Of a stretch of DNA of 36,455 bases, positions 25,514 to 33,484 are shown in pieces. Source of the DNA: Archaeoglobus sp. Lineage in GTDB: Archaea; Halobacteriota; Archaeoglobi; Archaeoglobales; Archaeoglobaceae. Within the stretch, counting starts at the first letter, position 1. Every line of letters begins with the position of its first letter. The translations under genes and the position numbers were made by a program. Location of the stretch: positions 1 through 36,455 of the forward strand of contig QNXS01000035.1 of NCBI GenBank assembly GCA_003978865.1. Reading direction: 5' to 3'. The notes under the pieces are model-generated. The model was not told the DNA's origin. It worked only from the letters and a program-made list of their open reading frames with translations, and did no database searches.

Positions 25514-26932
25514 ATGAAGGTAAAAAGCCCCCTTGAAATTTACAAGTTGCTTCCCGGCACAAACTGTGGAGAGTGCGGATTTGATACGTGTATGAGTTTT
25601 GCTGCTCACATCTTGGATAGAAGCGCAAAAATTGAGGATTGTAAGCCTCTTATCGAACAGGCAAAAAAGAATGATAAAGCTGCTGAGAAATTAAAAAAAT
25701 TAATAGAAATTACAGCTCCTGAAGTGGATGAGGTTGTAATTGGAAAGGATTTAAAGATTGGTGGAAAGGAAGTCCTGCACAGACATGAACTTACTTTCTT
25801 CAATCCTACAGCTTTATTTTTTGATGTATGTGATACTATGGATGAAAAAACAATTGATGAAAGGTGCAGCCGGGTTGTTGAGTATAAGAAGTTCTATGTC
25901 GGAAAGTATCTAACCCTCGACGGAATAGCTGTTAGATGTACTTCAAACAATCCTGATCAATTTGCAGAAGTGGCTAAAAAGGTCGCTGGTTACGGGAAGC
26001 CAATAATTCTCGTAAGTTTGAATGCTGAGTGTATGGAGAAAGCACTTAAAGCCGTTGGAAGTGATAAACCATTAATTTATGCGGCAACTCCAGAAAACTG
26101 GATGGATTTCCTTAAACTTGCCAAAAAGTACAGTGTTCCTGTGGTTGTAAGGAGTAAAGACCTTAATATGTTAAAAAGTCTGGCAGCAACATTTAAGGCT
26201 CATAAAATATCGGTAGTTCTTGATCCTGTTACGGAACCTGCCGGTAAGGGCTTGCAGAGAACTTTTGAAAGAGTTATTCAAATAAGAAGAACGGCTATTC
26301 TTGGTCAAGATAAAGATATAAACTGCCCGATAATGGTTACACCTATTGCCGCTTGGACAGTCGAAGGAGATGATATTGGAAAAATGTACTGGGAAACTGT
26401 TATCGCTGCCCTTTTTATTGTTAAATACGGAGATATAATGATTATACATAGTGTTGAACCTCACACAATAATGCCTCTTGTAACACTAAGAGAGAACATC
26501 TATACTGATCCAAGAACCCCCGTCCAAGTTGAACCGGGATTAAAAGCTATAAACAACCCTGATAAAAATTCTCCTGTTTTAATAACAACGAACTTTGCTT
26601 TAACGTACTATACAGTTGAGAGTGACCTCCAGAGTTCAGGAGCAAGTGGATGGCTTCTTGTGCTTGACACAGAGGGTTTGGGTGTTGAGGTAAGTGTTGC
26701 AGGAGGGCAGTTCGCACCCGAAAAAGTAAAGCAACTAATGGAGGAAACCAAGATAGCTGAAAAAGTTAATCATCGCTACTTGGTAATTCCGGGACTTGCT
26801 GCAAGACTTCAGGGAGCTTTGGAGGATGAAACCGGATGGAAGATACTTGTAGGTCCTACAGATTCAGGAAGACTTAAAGCATGGTTAGAGCAAAATTGGC
26901 CACCCGGAAGCGGAGTTGAGGTGAAACAGTAA
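25514..26932 (+). CDS. cdhE: Corrinoid Fe-S protein gamma subunit
   Basis: 472 residues. C18, C21, C26 and C43 (TNCGECGFDTC, then EDC) bind the low-potential [4Fe-4S] cluster that reactivates the corrinoid. A TIM barrel and a C-terminal cobamide-binding domain follow (VLITTNFALTYYTVESDL, then WKILVGPTDSGRLKAW). It works with CdhD in methyl transfer. The ribosome site AGGAGG at 25501-25506 lies just after the cdhD stop. It is the last gene of the operon; what follows is a decayed ATPase gene. Confidence 0.96.
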   Translation: MKVKSPLEIYKLLPGTNCGECGFDTCMSFAAHILDRSAKIEDCKPLIEQAKKNDKAAEKLKKLIEITAPEVDEVVIGKDLKIGGKEVLHRHELTFFNPTALFFDVCDTMDEKTIDERCSRVVEYKKFYVGKYLTLDGIAVRCTSNNPDQFAEVAKKVAGYGKPIILVSLNAECMEKALKAVGSDKPLIYAATPENWMDFLKLAKKYSVPVVVRSKDLNMLKSLAATFKAHKISVVLDPVTEPAGKGLQRTFERVIQIRRTAILGQDKDINCPIMVTPIAAWTVEGDDIGKMYWETVIAALFIVKYGDIMIIHSVEPHTIMPLVTLRENIYTDPRTPVQVEPGLKAINNPDKNSPVLITTNFALTYYTVESDLQSSGASGWLLVLDTEGLGVEVSVAGGQFAPEKVKQLMEETKIAEKVNHRYLVIPGLAARLQGALEDETGWKILVGPTDSGRLKAWLEQNWPPGSGVEVKQ

Positions 26933-26951
26933 CTGTTAAAGGGTATTAAAA

Positions 26952-28294
26952 ATGATGGTAGATGACAATATCATATATGAAAGGTTTGTACTTTTTAGGG
27001 ATTTTTTCTATGATGGTTATTACTATGTAAACGGTGAAAAGGAGTATGCAGAAAAGTTACTGCCAGAAATTGCAGAGCAACTATCTGTAGATTACGACCC
27101 AAAAGAGTTAGAAAAATCTTTGACAGAATTAGCAAAAAAGATTACCAATGAACAGTTACAGGATTTGTTCGCCAAATATAAACCTGAATGTTGTTCATTA
27201 ACAAGATGTAACAAGGATTTCCTTGGCAGATATTATACATATATAAATGGCTCAGGTAATCTAGAGATAAAGGATAGCAGTGAAAAAGTCAGGAATAAAG
27301 CTATAAATGCGATACAGAATCTTAGTGAGAATGGTATATAATTTTTACATTCAGTCGTTGAATGTTACAAAAAATATAAACCAGAGTATGGTTGCAGACG
27401 TGAAGAATTATACAAAATGATGGTAGAGCTTGGGTATGTACCAAAAAATCCATCATCAAAAACAATATCAGTTTTATCTGGATATGAGATAGTATGCAAA
27501 GATAAACATTCATACTGGATGTCGATGGAGACAGTTCCAGTTGTAGATGAAGTGTTGCATAAATTTTTACATAGTAGTGATACTGAAACAAAAAATAATT
27601 TTCAGGAGACAATCGACAGGGGACCAATAAAAGTGCCAGATAGTATATTTGACCCAATAATTGGATATGACAAATATAAAATGTCAATGCTCAGAGCTTT
27701 GAGAGCAAAAAAACCAGTACATGTATTACTTGTAGGACCACCAGCTTCTGGAAAGACTTTGTTCATGTTACAGATTTCAAAATATGTTGAAGGTGCAGAA
27801 TATTACAGAGGTGAGCAGAAAATTACAAAGACAGGATTAATCGAGTTTATAATTGACAAAAAACCGAGAATATTACTAATAGACGAAATAGCAGAAGTTC
27901 CAAAAAGTGATAGGCATACGCTTCTTGGTATAACTGATACTGGAATTGTTACTGTGCTAAAACATGATACACGTCATAGAATTAAGGTTGAACAAGGGTA
28001 TGGTGTGCAACAACAGAGGAGCATAAACTGAGAGAGGATTTCAAATCTAGATTTGTAATATACAGGTTTAGCAGATATACGAGAAGTGAGTTTATCAATG
28101 TTGTAAAGCGGTATTTACCATTAGAGGAGGGTGTAGATGAAAGCATTGCAGAGTATATAGCTGAAAGTCTTGCACCGTATACTAGAGATATTAGAGATGC
28201 AATACAAATTTCCAGGATGTGCAAAACAAAGGATGAGATAGATGAGGAGATTGAACTACGGTACAGAGGATACGACGATGAGATATTTCAATAA
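26952..28294 (+). pseudogene. Decayed AAA+ ATPase gene
   Basis: Three consecutive pieces make one AAA+ protein. The first (129 codons, ending TAA at 27339-27341) continues in the same frame, with no further stop, through FLHSVVECYKKYKPEY into the second piece. That piece holds a winged-helix-like stretch, Walker A GPPASGKT and Walker B ILLIDEIAE. Near 27998-28007 the frame shifts (net -1 or +2). In the new frame ATTEEHKLREDF, the sensor-1 region, joins FKSRFVIYRFSRYTRSEF and a C-terminal helical lid ending TAA 28292-28294. The intact protein would have about 447 residues of RuvB/MoxR-like type. It is more AT-rich than cdhE. Two separate lesions argue for decay, although sequencing error cannot be excluded. 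Confidence 0.75.
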
Positions 28295-28410
28295 TGCAAA
28301 AATAAGCTTGGACATTCAATCTGGCAATAATTATACTTCAAATAGTCAATCTCCTACATCAAAAGATAAGCAATAATACGTTGTGAATTCTTTGAATTTA
28401 TAAAAGTGTT

Positions 28411-28445
28411 AATATAATATTTATTAAATCTAATGATATTATATT
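28411..28445. repeat. AT-only inverted repeat
   Basis: AATATAATAT (28411-28420) and ATATTATATT (28436-28445) are perfect 10-bp arms around a 15-base loop. It lies in the 322-base gap between the broken ATPase and the serpin. Apart from this repeat and the sRNA with its promoter, I see nothing else in 28295-28616. The AT-only arms could be chance. Confidence 0.3.
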
Positions 28446-28480
28446 TTAAAATAATGAAAAAGCTTAAATAACGTGATATA

Positions 28481-28490
28481 TTATATATAA
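28481..28490 (+). promoter_or_regulatory. TATA box of the C/D box sRNA
   Basis: TTATATATAA lies about 26 bases before 28511, so transcription should begin close to the sRNA's terminal stem at 28519. No ribosome site or reading frame follows, as expected for an RNA gene. Confidence 0.55.
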
Positions 28491-28518
28491 CAAAAGAATT
28501 ATAAACGGGGCACAAACA

Positions 28519-28582
28519 ACGACGATGATGAGAGGACCCCTCTGAGCTAAAGCCGTGATGAGGGTATTGAGTTCTGAGTCGT
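28519..28582 (+). ncRNA. C/D box small RNA guiding 2'-O-methylation
   Basis: All four boxes are present in the right order and spacing. Box C is ATGATGA at 28525-28531, D' is CTGA at 28542-28545, C' is GTGATGA at 28555-28561, and D is CTGA at 28574-28577. The ends pair perfectly (ACGAC 28519-28523 with GTCGT 28578-28582). Guide regions are 10 bases (GAGGACCCCT) before D' and 12 bases (GGGTATTGAGTT) before D. By the rule of the fifth base upstream of the box, the methylated targets would be a G within AGGGGUCCUC and a C within AACUCAAUACCC. The rRNA or tRNA positions cannot be assigned from this window. L7Ae, Nop5 and fibrillarin would assemble on it. Confidence 0.85.
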
Positions 28583-28584
28583 AA

Positions 28585-28595
28585 TCTATAAATAT
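28585..28595 (+). promoter_or_regulatory. TATA box of the serpin gene
   Basis: TCTATAAATAT is centred about 27 bases before ATG 28617, so the serpin message should be leaderless. It begins only 3 bases after the sRNA terminal stem, so sRNA 3' processing and serpin initiation share this spot. Confidence 0.5.
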
Positions 28596-28616
28596 TTTTT
28601 AAGAGTAACAGATTTT

Positions 28617-29777
28617 ATGAAAATTAAAGAGATAATGTCCTTTCTTTTAATCGTTCTTCTGTGCACGTGTATTTCCGGGTGTGTTGAAAGCGTAAAGTCT
28701 CACAGTAATATAAAGCCTCACAGTAATAAACTCAGCATTGTTGATGACATTAACCTGTTCTCATTTAAACTTCTAAAAGCATGCAAAAGTAAAGGAAATC
28801 AATTTATCTCACCTATAAGTATTGAATTCGCTTTAGCTCCAATAGCTGACGGTGCTGGAGGAAATACAAAAACTGAAATACTTAAAGCTTTGTGTTTGCC
28901 CTCTAATGACTCGGTTAGGAGGCATGATTTTGCAAATCTATACGAGCATCTCAACACAAGTAAAAATTTGACAATAGCAAATGCTCTATGGATACAAAAA
29001 GGATATCCAATAAAGAGAAAATATATGGAGAACGTTAAATACTACCATGCCGAAATTCACTACGTTAACTTTGAATCCGAAAGAGCTGCAAGAGAGATAA
29101 ATGAGTGGATAAGCAAAGAGACTAATGGGAAAATAGATAAAATAGTTAGTAGAATTAATCCTTTAACAAAGCTTGCCGTAACTAATGCCATGTTTTTCAG
29201 TGGAAAGTGGAAGTACATGTTTGAAGAAACTTCAATGAAATTTTACTCTCCAGAAAGCGTAAACAGAGTCAAAGCGATTGTCAGTATTTCCCGCTACAAC
29301 TATACCAACTATAGCGGTATTGAAGCTGTAGAAATACCTTATGCCAACCAAAATTATTCTATGATAATAGTAATGACTAATAACATAAGTTTAGAAATTT
29401 TCAAAAAATTAACAAATAATATGAAAACAAAATTAATTAAACTGTATATACCGGAACTTGAAATTAAAAAGGGCTATGACTTGGAAAAACCACTATCGAA
29501 ACTTGGCATCAAAGTTGCATTCACTCCTAAAGCAAACTTCTCCGGCATATCCAATATGAAACTGTACATCGGTTGTGCAAAGCACAAAACCTACTTAAAA
29601 ATTGACAAAAATGGGACTGTTGCAGCAGCAGCAACTTACATTGGAGTAATTGCCACTGCAATTCCTCAAAACTACAAGGTTGTTAAAATAAACAGACCAT
29701 TCTACATATTCATCGTCAGAAACATGGGCAAAAAGAAACTAATACTGTTCTCCGGAAGGATAGTTACAGTCACGTAG
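28617..29777 (+). CDS. Serpin (serine protease inhibitor), lipoprotein
   Basis: 386 residues. A hydrophobic leader (residues 8-18) ends in ISGC with C22, a lipobox, so the protein is probably exported and lipid-anchored outside the cell. The serpin fold is clear: PISIEFALAPIADGA, KLAVTNAMFFSGKW, and the reactive-loop hinge GTVAAAATYIG from residue 333, followed by the signature NRPFYIFI. Counting from the hinge puts P1-P1' at about T347-A348, which suggests inhibition of elastase- or subtilisin-like proteases; this is an estimate. Serpins are uncommon in archaea. Neighbouring genes give no protease partner. The gene is convergent with the Lrp regulator. Confidence 0.9.
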   Translation: MKIKEIMSFLLIVLLCTCISGCVESVKSHSNIKPHSNKLSIVDDINLFSFKLLKACKSKGNQFISPISIEFALAPIADGAGGNTKTEILKALCLPSNDSVRRHDFANLYEHLNTSKNLTIANALWIQKGYPIKRKYMENVKYYHAEIHYVNFESERAAREINEWISKETNGKIDKIVSRINPLTKLAVTNAMFFSGKWKYMFEETSMKFYSPESVNRVKAIVSISRYNYTNYSGIEAVEIPYANQNYSMIIVMTNNISLEIFKKLTNNMKTKLIKLYIPELEIKKGYDLEKPLSKLGIKVAFTPKANFSGISNMKLYIGCAKHKTYLKIDKNGTVAAAATYIGVIATAIPQNYKVVKINRPFYIFIVRNMGKKKLILFSGRIVTVT

Positions 29778-29798
29778 GCAGTAAAACAGATTCAGTTG

Positions 29799-30215
29799 CT
29801 ATCTTAGCACATCAAGCACAATAGCCGGGCATATTCTTTTTACCCCTTCAAGCTTTTCTATTCTACCGTGTATTTCTGAGAGTTCTTCGACTGATTCGGC
29901 AACTATTTCAAGCATTATCATGTGGTCTCCGGTTGTCAGTATAATTGATTTTACCCCTTCCACATCCTTAAGCTTGGATATTATGCTCCAGAGTTTTTCC
30001 GGTACAACGTCAACACCGGTTAGTGAAGCGGACAGACCAGCTGTCTTGTAGTTAATAACTACTTTATAACCAAGAATTACTTTTTCTCTTTCAAGTTTGG
30101 AAATTCTCTTTCTGACAGCGGTTTCAGTTATTCCCAAAACTTTTGCGATTTGAGTTTTTGGGGTTCTAGCATTTTCCATAAGTATCTTCAGTATGGTTCT
30201 ATCCTTAGTGTCCAT
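29799..30215 (-). CDS. Lrp/AsnC family transcription regulator
   Basis: 138 residues. An N-terminal helix-turn-helix (DRTILKILMENARTPKTQIA, then GITETAVRKRISKL) is followed by an effector-binding RAM domain of about 75 residues with GYKVVINYKTAG and SIILTTGDHMIMLEI. Archaeal members bind palindromic DNA as dimers or octamers and may answer to amino acids or redox state. It is divergent from the peroxiredoxin gene. A minus-strand TATA box at 30236-30248 gives a leaderless start at ATG 30215, and a palindrome next to it is a likely autoregulatory site. Confidence 0.9.
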   Translation of the reverse strand: MDTKDRTILKILMENARTPKTQIAKVLGITETAVRKRISKLEREKVILGYKVVINYKTAGLSASLTGVDVVPEKLWSIISKLKDVEGVKSIILTTGDHMIMLEIVAESVEELSEIHGRIEKLEGVKRICPAIVLDVLR

Positions 30216-30235
30216 TGTGTAGCCTTTTATTTTAA

Positions 30236-30248
30236 CGTATATATATGC
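30236..30248 (-). promoter_or_regulatory. TATA box of the Lrp-type gene
   Basis: GCATATATATACG on the minus strand, centred about 26 bases before ATG 30215. It abuts the palindrome at 30249-30269, whose near arm covers the BRE position. Confidence 0.5.
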
Positions 30249-30269
30249 TTTGTTCGAATTTCGAACAAA
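30249..30269. promoter_or_regulatory. 21-bp palindromic operator between lrp and prx
   Basis: TTTGTTCGA (30249-30257) and TCGAACAAA (30261-30269) are perfect 9-bp arms around ATT. The palindrome lies exactly between the two divergent TATA boxes (30236-30248 and 30271-30280), covering both TFB-recognition positions, where a bound Lrp-type dimer would block both promoters or be displaced on a signal. The match to the adjacent regulator is inference. Confidence 0.7.
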
Positions 30270-30270
30270 A

Positions 30271-30280
30271 CTTTTTTATT
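30271..30280 (+). promoter_or_regulatory. TATA box of the peroxiredoxin gene
   Basis: CTTTTTTATT, centred about 26 bases before 30302, predicts a leaderless start at ATG 30303 or 30309. It directly follows the palindromic operator. Confidence 0.45.
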
Positions 30281-30302
30281 TCATTAGCAATAAGTTCAAG
30301 AT

Positions 30303-30959
30303 ATGTGTATGAACCTACCTTTGCTTGGAGAAAGAGCCCCAGAATTCAAAGCACTGACTACCAAGGGTGTTATTGAATTTCCAAAAGATTACGAAGGAAG
30401 CTGGGTAGTTCTATTTTCACACCCAGCAGATTTTACACCAGTTTGTACGACTGAATTTGTTGCATTTGCAAAAAGATATAAAGAATTTAAAGAAAATAAT
30501 TGTGAACTGATCGGACTGAGTATAGATCAGGTTTTCAGTCATATTAAGTGGGCAGAATGGATAAAAGAAAAGCTCGGGATTGAAATTCCATTTCCAATAG
30601 TGGCGGATGATAGAGGCAAGATTGCAGAAATGTACGGAATGATTCATCCAAATAAGGGTACAAATACAGTAAGAGCTGTTTTTATAATCGATCCAAAAGG
30701 TGTGATCAGGGCAATGCTGTACTATCCGCAAGAACTCGGAAGAAATATGGATGAGATTCTTAGAATGGTCAGAGGATTGCAGATAAGTGACCAGAACGGA
30801 GTGGCTTTACCCGCCAACTGGCCAAACAATGAACTGATTGGAGATAAGGTAATAATACCACCAGCAACCGATGAAAGCACAGCAAAAGATAGACTTGAGA
30901 AAATGAAAGCTGGAGAAATTGAGTGCTATGACTGGTGGCTCTGTTACAAAAAACTGTAA
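30303..30959 (+). CDS. Peroxiredoxin (archaeal Prx6-like, three cysteines)
   Basis: 218 residues. The peroxidatic cysteine is C48 in [12 protein letters not shown]. Two C-terminal cysteines, C208 and C214 ([11 protein letters not shown]), match the resolving cysteines of archaeal thioredoxin peroxidases such as that of Aeropyrum. It reduces hydrogen peroxide and alkyl peroxides, with electrons coming from a thioredoxin-like partner or perhaps rubredoxin. It is the first gene of a run of oxygen-defence genes (rubrerythrin starts 21 bases on). Start ATG 30303; ATG 30309 is equally possible. Confidence 0.94.
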   Translation: MCMNLPLLGERAPEFKALTTKGVIEFPKDYEGSWVVLFSHPADFTPVCTTEFVAFAKRYKEFKENNCELIGLSIDQVFSHIKWAEWIKEKLGIEIPFPIVADDRGKIAEMYGMIHPNKGTNTVRAVFIIDPKGVIRAMLYYPQELGRNMDEILRMVRGLQISDQNGVALPANWPNNELIGDKVIIPPATDESTAKDRLEKMKAGEIECYDWWLCYKKL

Positions 30960-30980
30960 TGGTTAGTGAGGTGATGATTT

Positions 30981-31553
30981 GTGAAAACATTGGAGAATTT
31001 AGTTAAGGCTTTTATGGGAGAGAGTATGGCAAGAAATAGGTACACTTTCTACGCAAAAATCGCAAAGAAGGAAGGATACGTGTTTGTCTCTAAGGTTTTC
31101 TTAGAGACTGCCGAGAATGAAAAAGAGCATGCCGAAACACTATTCGAGCTAATTCAGGAAATCAAAGGTGATGTATCATCCGTTAAATTTGAGGGTGAAG
31201 CTCCGCTAACTCTAAGCACTACAGTTGAAAATCTGAAGTGTGCGATAGAGGGCGAACACTACGAAAATACGGAAATGTATCCTGAATTTGCTAAAGTTGC
31301 TGAGGAGGAGGGTTTTAAGGAGATAGCTGAGAGACTGAAAGCTATCGGTCAGGCTGAAGTTCATCACGAAAATAGGTACAAAGCTATACTTGAGGCAATT
31401 GAGACAGGCAGTATGTTCAAAAGAGATGAGGAAGTTGCATGGGTTTGCTTGGAGTGTGGATACATCCACTACGGAAGGGAGCCTCCCGAAAAATGCCCGA
31501 GCTGTGGACACGACAAAGGCTACTATGTTGCAATAGATATGCTAAACCTTTAG
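30981..31553 (+). CDS. rbr: Rubrerythrin
   Basis: 190 residues. The four-helix diiron domain has ExxR/ExxH motifs (MGESMARNRYTFYA, ETAENEKEHAE, EGEHYENTEMYPEF, GQAEVHHENRY). The rubredoxin domain at the C terminus has CLECGYIHYG and CPSCGHDKG. It reduces hydrogen peroxide to water in the cytoplasm of anaerobes. GTG 30981 follows a GTGAGGTGAT ribosome site. It is cotranscribed with the peroxiredoxin and superoxide reductase genes. Confidence 0.95.
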   Translation: MKTLENLVKAFMGESMARNRYTFYAKIAKKEGYVFVSKVFLETAENEKEHAETLFELIQEIKGDVSSVKFEGEAPLTLSTTVENLKCAIEGEHYENTEMYPEFAKVAEEEGFKEIAERLKAIGQAEVHHENRYKAILEAIETGSMFKRDEEVAWVCLECGYIHYGREPPEKCPSCGHDKGYYVAIDMLNL

Positions 31554-31572
31554 TCCAAGAGGTGAATTTGAC

Positions 31573-31908
31573 ATGATGGTATATACAGAGGGCGATAAAG
31601 CTTCAAATCACAAACCCAAGATAGAGTGTCCTGAAAGCGTTAAAAAGGGGGAGAAGTTCGAACTCAGAGTTTATGTTGAAGGACATCCAAACAAAGTAGA
31701 ACACTCAATAAGGTGGATAGAAACTTATTTTTACGAGGATGGAAGAGATTTTAACCCCGTAATGCTTTGTAAGTCTACCTTCTCTGAGTTTGTAAATCCC
31801 GATATAAAAGTAGAAGCAAAACTTGAGAACGGTGGAAAAATTGTTGCTTTAGCTTACTGCAACAAACATGGATTGTGGAGTGAAGAAAAAGAAATAAAAG
31901 TTGAGTAA
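31573..31908 (+). CDS. sor: Superoxide reductase (neelaredoxin type)
   Basis: 111 residues, the one-iron form without the desulforedoxin domain. Iron ligands fit: H13, H38, H44 and the C96/H99 pair in CNKHG. It reduces superoxide to peroxide, which peroxiredoxin and rubrerythrin then remove. The usual catalytic EKH motif before the first histidine ligand reads SNH here, so both the conserved glutamate and lysine are missing. Natural variants lacking one of them are known (Nanoarchaeum, Ignicoccus); loss of both stands out. AGAGGTGA at 31558-31565 is the ribosome site. A second ATG follows at 31576. Confidence 0.9.
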   Translation: MMVYTEGDKASNHKPKIECPESVKKGEKFELRVYVEGHPNKVEHSIRWIETYFYEDGRDFNPVMLCKSTFSEFVNPDIKVEAKLENGGKIVALAYCNKHGLWSEEKEIKVE

Positions 31909-31952
31909 CTTATTTATACTCTTCTCTTTTTAATCTATTTTTTGGTGGTTGA

Positions 31953-33128
31953 ATGGTGAAAGTATGCAGGGATGTTTACTGGGTCGGGGCTATAGACTGG
32001 TGCGAAAAAGATTTTCATGGTTTTGAAATCCATAGAGGATTAACGTACAATTCCTACCTTATTACCGATGAAAAAGTTGCTTTGATAGATGGCGTGAAGC
32101 ACAATTTTGTCCGCGACCAGTTAAGAAAAGTTGAAAACTATGTAAAAATTGAGGACATAGAGTACTTGGTTGTTAACCATATTGAACCAGACCACTCTGG
32201 AAGTATACCTGAAATAGTAAAAAGGGCAAACCCAACAGTAATCTGCTCAAAAATAGGTAAAGAAGGGCTTGAGGATTACTACGGATGCGAAGGATGGAAT
32301 TTCAAACCTGTTAAAACTGGAGATAAAGTGAAGCTTGGAACAAAAACCCTGACATTCATTGAGACACCGATGCTCCACTGGCCGGATAGCATGATGACGT
32401 GGATGGATGATGGAAAGGTACTGTTCTCAATGGATGTTTTCGGTCAGCACTTTGCAGGTTCTGAAAGGTTCGATGATGAACTTGGAGTTGGTGAAGCCGT
32501 GAAATGGGCAAAAATCTACTATGCCAACGTGTTTATGCCGTTCGGAAAAAACGTTCTAAATACGGTTAAAAAACTGAGAGACCTCAATATTGAACCGGAA
32601 ATCATAGCTCCATCCCACGGGATTGTATGGAGAAATCCAGAAATTATACTCAAAAAATACATCGAATGGGCAAAATTTAAGAGTGATAAAAAGGCAGTTA
32701 TAGTGTATGATACAATGTGGCATTCAACCGAAAAGCTCGCAATGGCAATAGCTGAGGGAATAATGTCCAAAGGAGTTAAGGTCAGAATATTTAATGTTAG
32801 GAAGGATGCTTGGACAGATATAATGGCAGAAGTACTTGATGCAAAAGCGGTATGTGTAGGTTCACCAACAATGAACGGTACTGTGTTTCCATCAGTAGCT
32901 GGATTTCTCACCTATATGAGGGGTCTAAAACCCAAAAACAAGATTGCTACAGTATTTTCAAGTTATGGCTGGGGAGTTGGAGCATACGAAGAAATAATAG
33001 AAGTTCTAAAGGATATGGATTTTGGAATTATTGAAGGATTGAAAGTGAAGTTTAAACCAACAGAGGAAGAATTAGAGGTTGCAAGAGAGCTCGGAGAGAA
33101 GATAGGCGAAATAATTGTTGAGCGATAA
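31953..33128 (+). CDS. fprA: Flavodiiron protein (FprA type)
   Basis: 391 residues. The metallo-beta-lactamase domain has HIEPDH (H76-x-E78-x-D80-H81), the diiron ligand set of flavodiiron proteins, and later HWPDSMMTW and SHGIVW. The flavodoxin domain (from about residue 250, VIVYDTMWHSTEKLA, and CVGSPTMNGTVFP) binds FMN. It reduces oxygen or nitric oxide to water or N2O; in methanogens FprA draws on F420H2. A TATA-like CTTATTTATAC at 31909-31919 gives it a likely promoter of its own, with GGTGG as ribosome site. It completes the oxygen-defence cluster. Confidence 0.93.
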   Translation: MVKVCRDVYWVGAIDWCEKDFHGFEIHRGLTYNSYLITDEKVALIDGVKHNFVRDQLRKVENYVKIEDIEYLVVNHIEPDHSGSIPEIVKRANPTVICSKIGKEGLEDYYGCEGWNFKPVKTGDKVKLGTKTLTFIETPMLHWPDSMMTWMDDGKVLFSMDVFGQHFAGSERFDDELGVGEAVKWAKIYYANVFMPFGKNVLNTVKKLRDLNIEPEIIAPSHGIVWRNPEIILKKYIEWAKFKSDKKAVIVYDTMWHSTEKLAMAIAEGIMSKGVKVRIFNVRKDAWTDIMAEVLDAKAVCVGSPTMNGTVFPSVAGFLTYMRGLKPKNKIATVFSSYGWGVGAYEEIIEVLKDMDFGIIEGLKVKFKPTEEELEVARELGEKIGEIIVER

Positions 33129-33174
33129 ACCTGCGAGGAAAAATATTTAAAGATTGTTCTCAGAATGAAAAAGC

Positions 33175-33444
33175 ATGGATTTAGAAGATATTGAAGACAT
33201 AATAATGGAAACTGTTGATGAGGAGGATGTTGAAGAAGATGAAGCTCTTGCTGAAATACTCAAACTCGCAAACAAGCTTGTAAAGCTACTCGATGGAGTT
33301 AAAAGCTATGAAATTAGAGAGGCTGCTTCCCTCACACTCATTAAAGAGCTTGTGCAAAATGATGAAGTTTTAAGAGGTCTGGCAACAAAAATGCTTCAGG
33401 ATATGTGCTACGGTATGGATGATGATGAAAACTACGTTTCCTGA
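33175..33444 (+). CDS. Small acidic hypothetical protein
   Basis: 89 residues, strongly acidic at both ends (LEDIEDIIMETVDEEDVEED and GMDDDENYV), helical in the middle with LAEILKLANKLVKLLDGV. No family recognised. A TATA-like ATATTTAAA about 30 bases before ATG 33175 suggests an own, nearly leaderless start. It follows fprA by 46 bases and is convergent with the feo operon. A regulatory or adaptor role is possible from its charge pattern, but nothing more can be said. Confidence 0.65.
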   Translation: MDLEDIEDIIMETVDEEDVEEDEALAEILKLANKLVKLLDGVKSYEIREAASLTLIKELVQNDEVLRGLATKMLQDMCYGMDDDENYVS

Positions 33445-33452
33445 TTCTTAGA

Positions 33453-33459
33453 TTTTTTT
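33453..33459 (+). terminator. T-run after the acidic protein gene
   Basis: TTTTTTT lies 8 bases after the stop, in the 40-base gap to the convergent feo operon end. It is typical of hairpin-free archaeal termination. Confidence 0.4.
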
Positions 33460-33484
33460 AGATTATAAAATTTTATATGAAATT

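Noticed and set aside
27417-28031. Reading the Walker A/B piece as an independent 204-residue ATPase gene.
   Set aside because: The frame is continuous upstream through the TAA at 27339 and the lid domain continues in another frame downstream, so it is a fragment.
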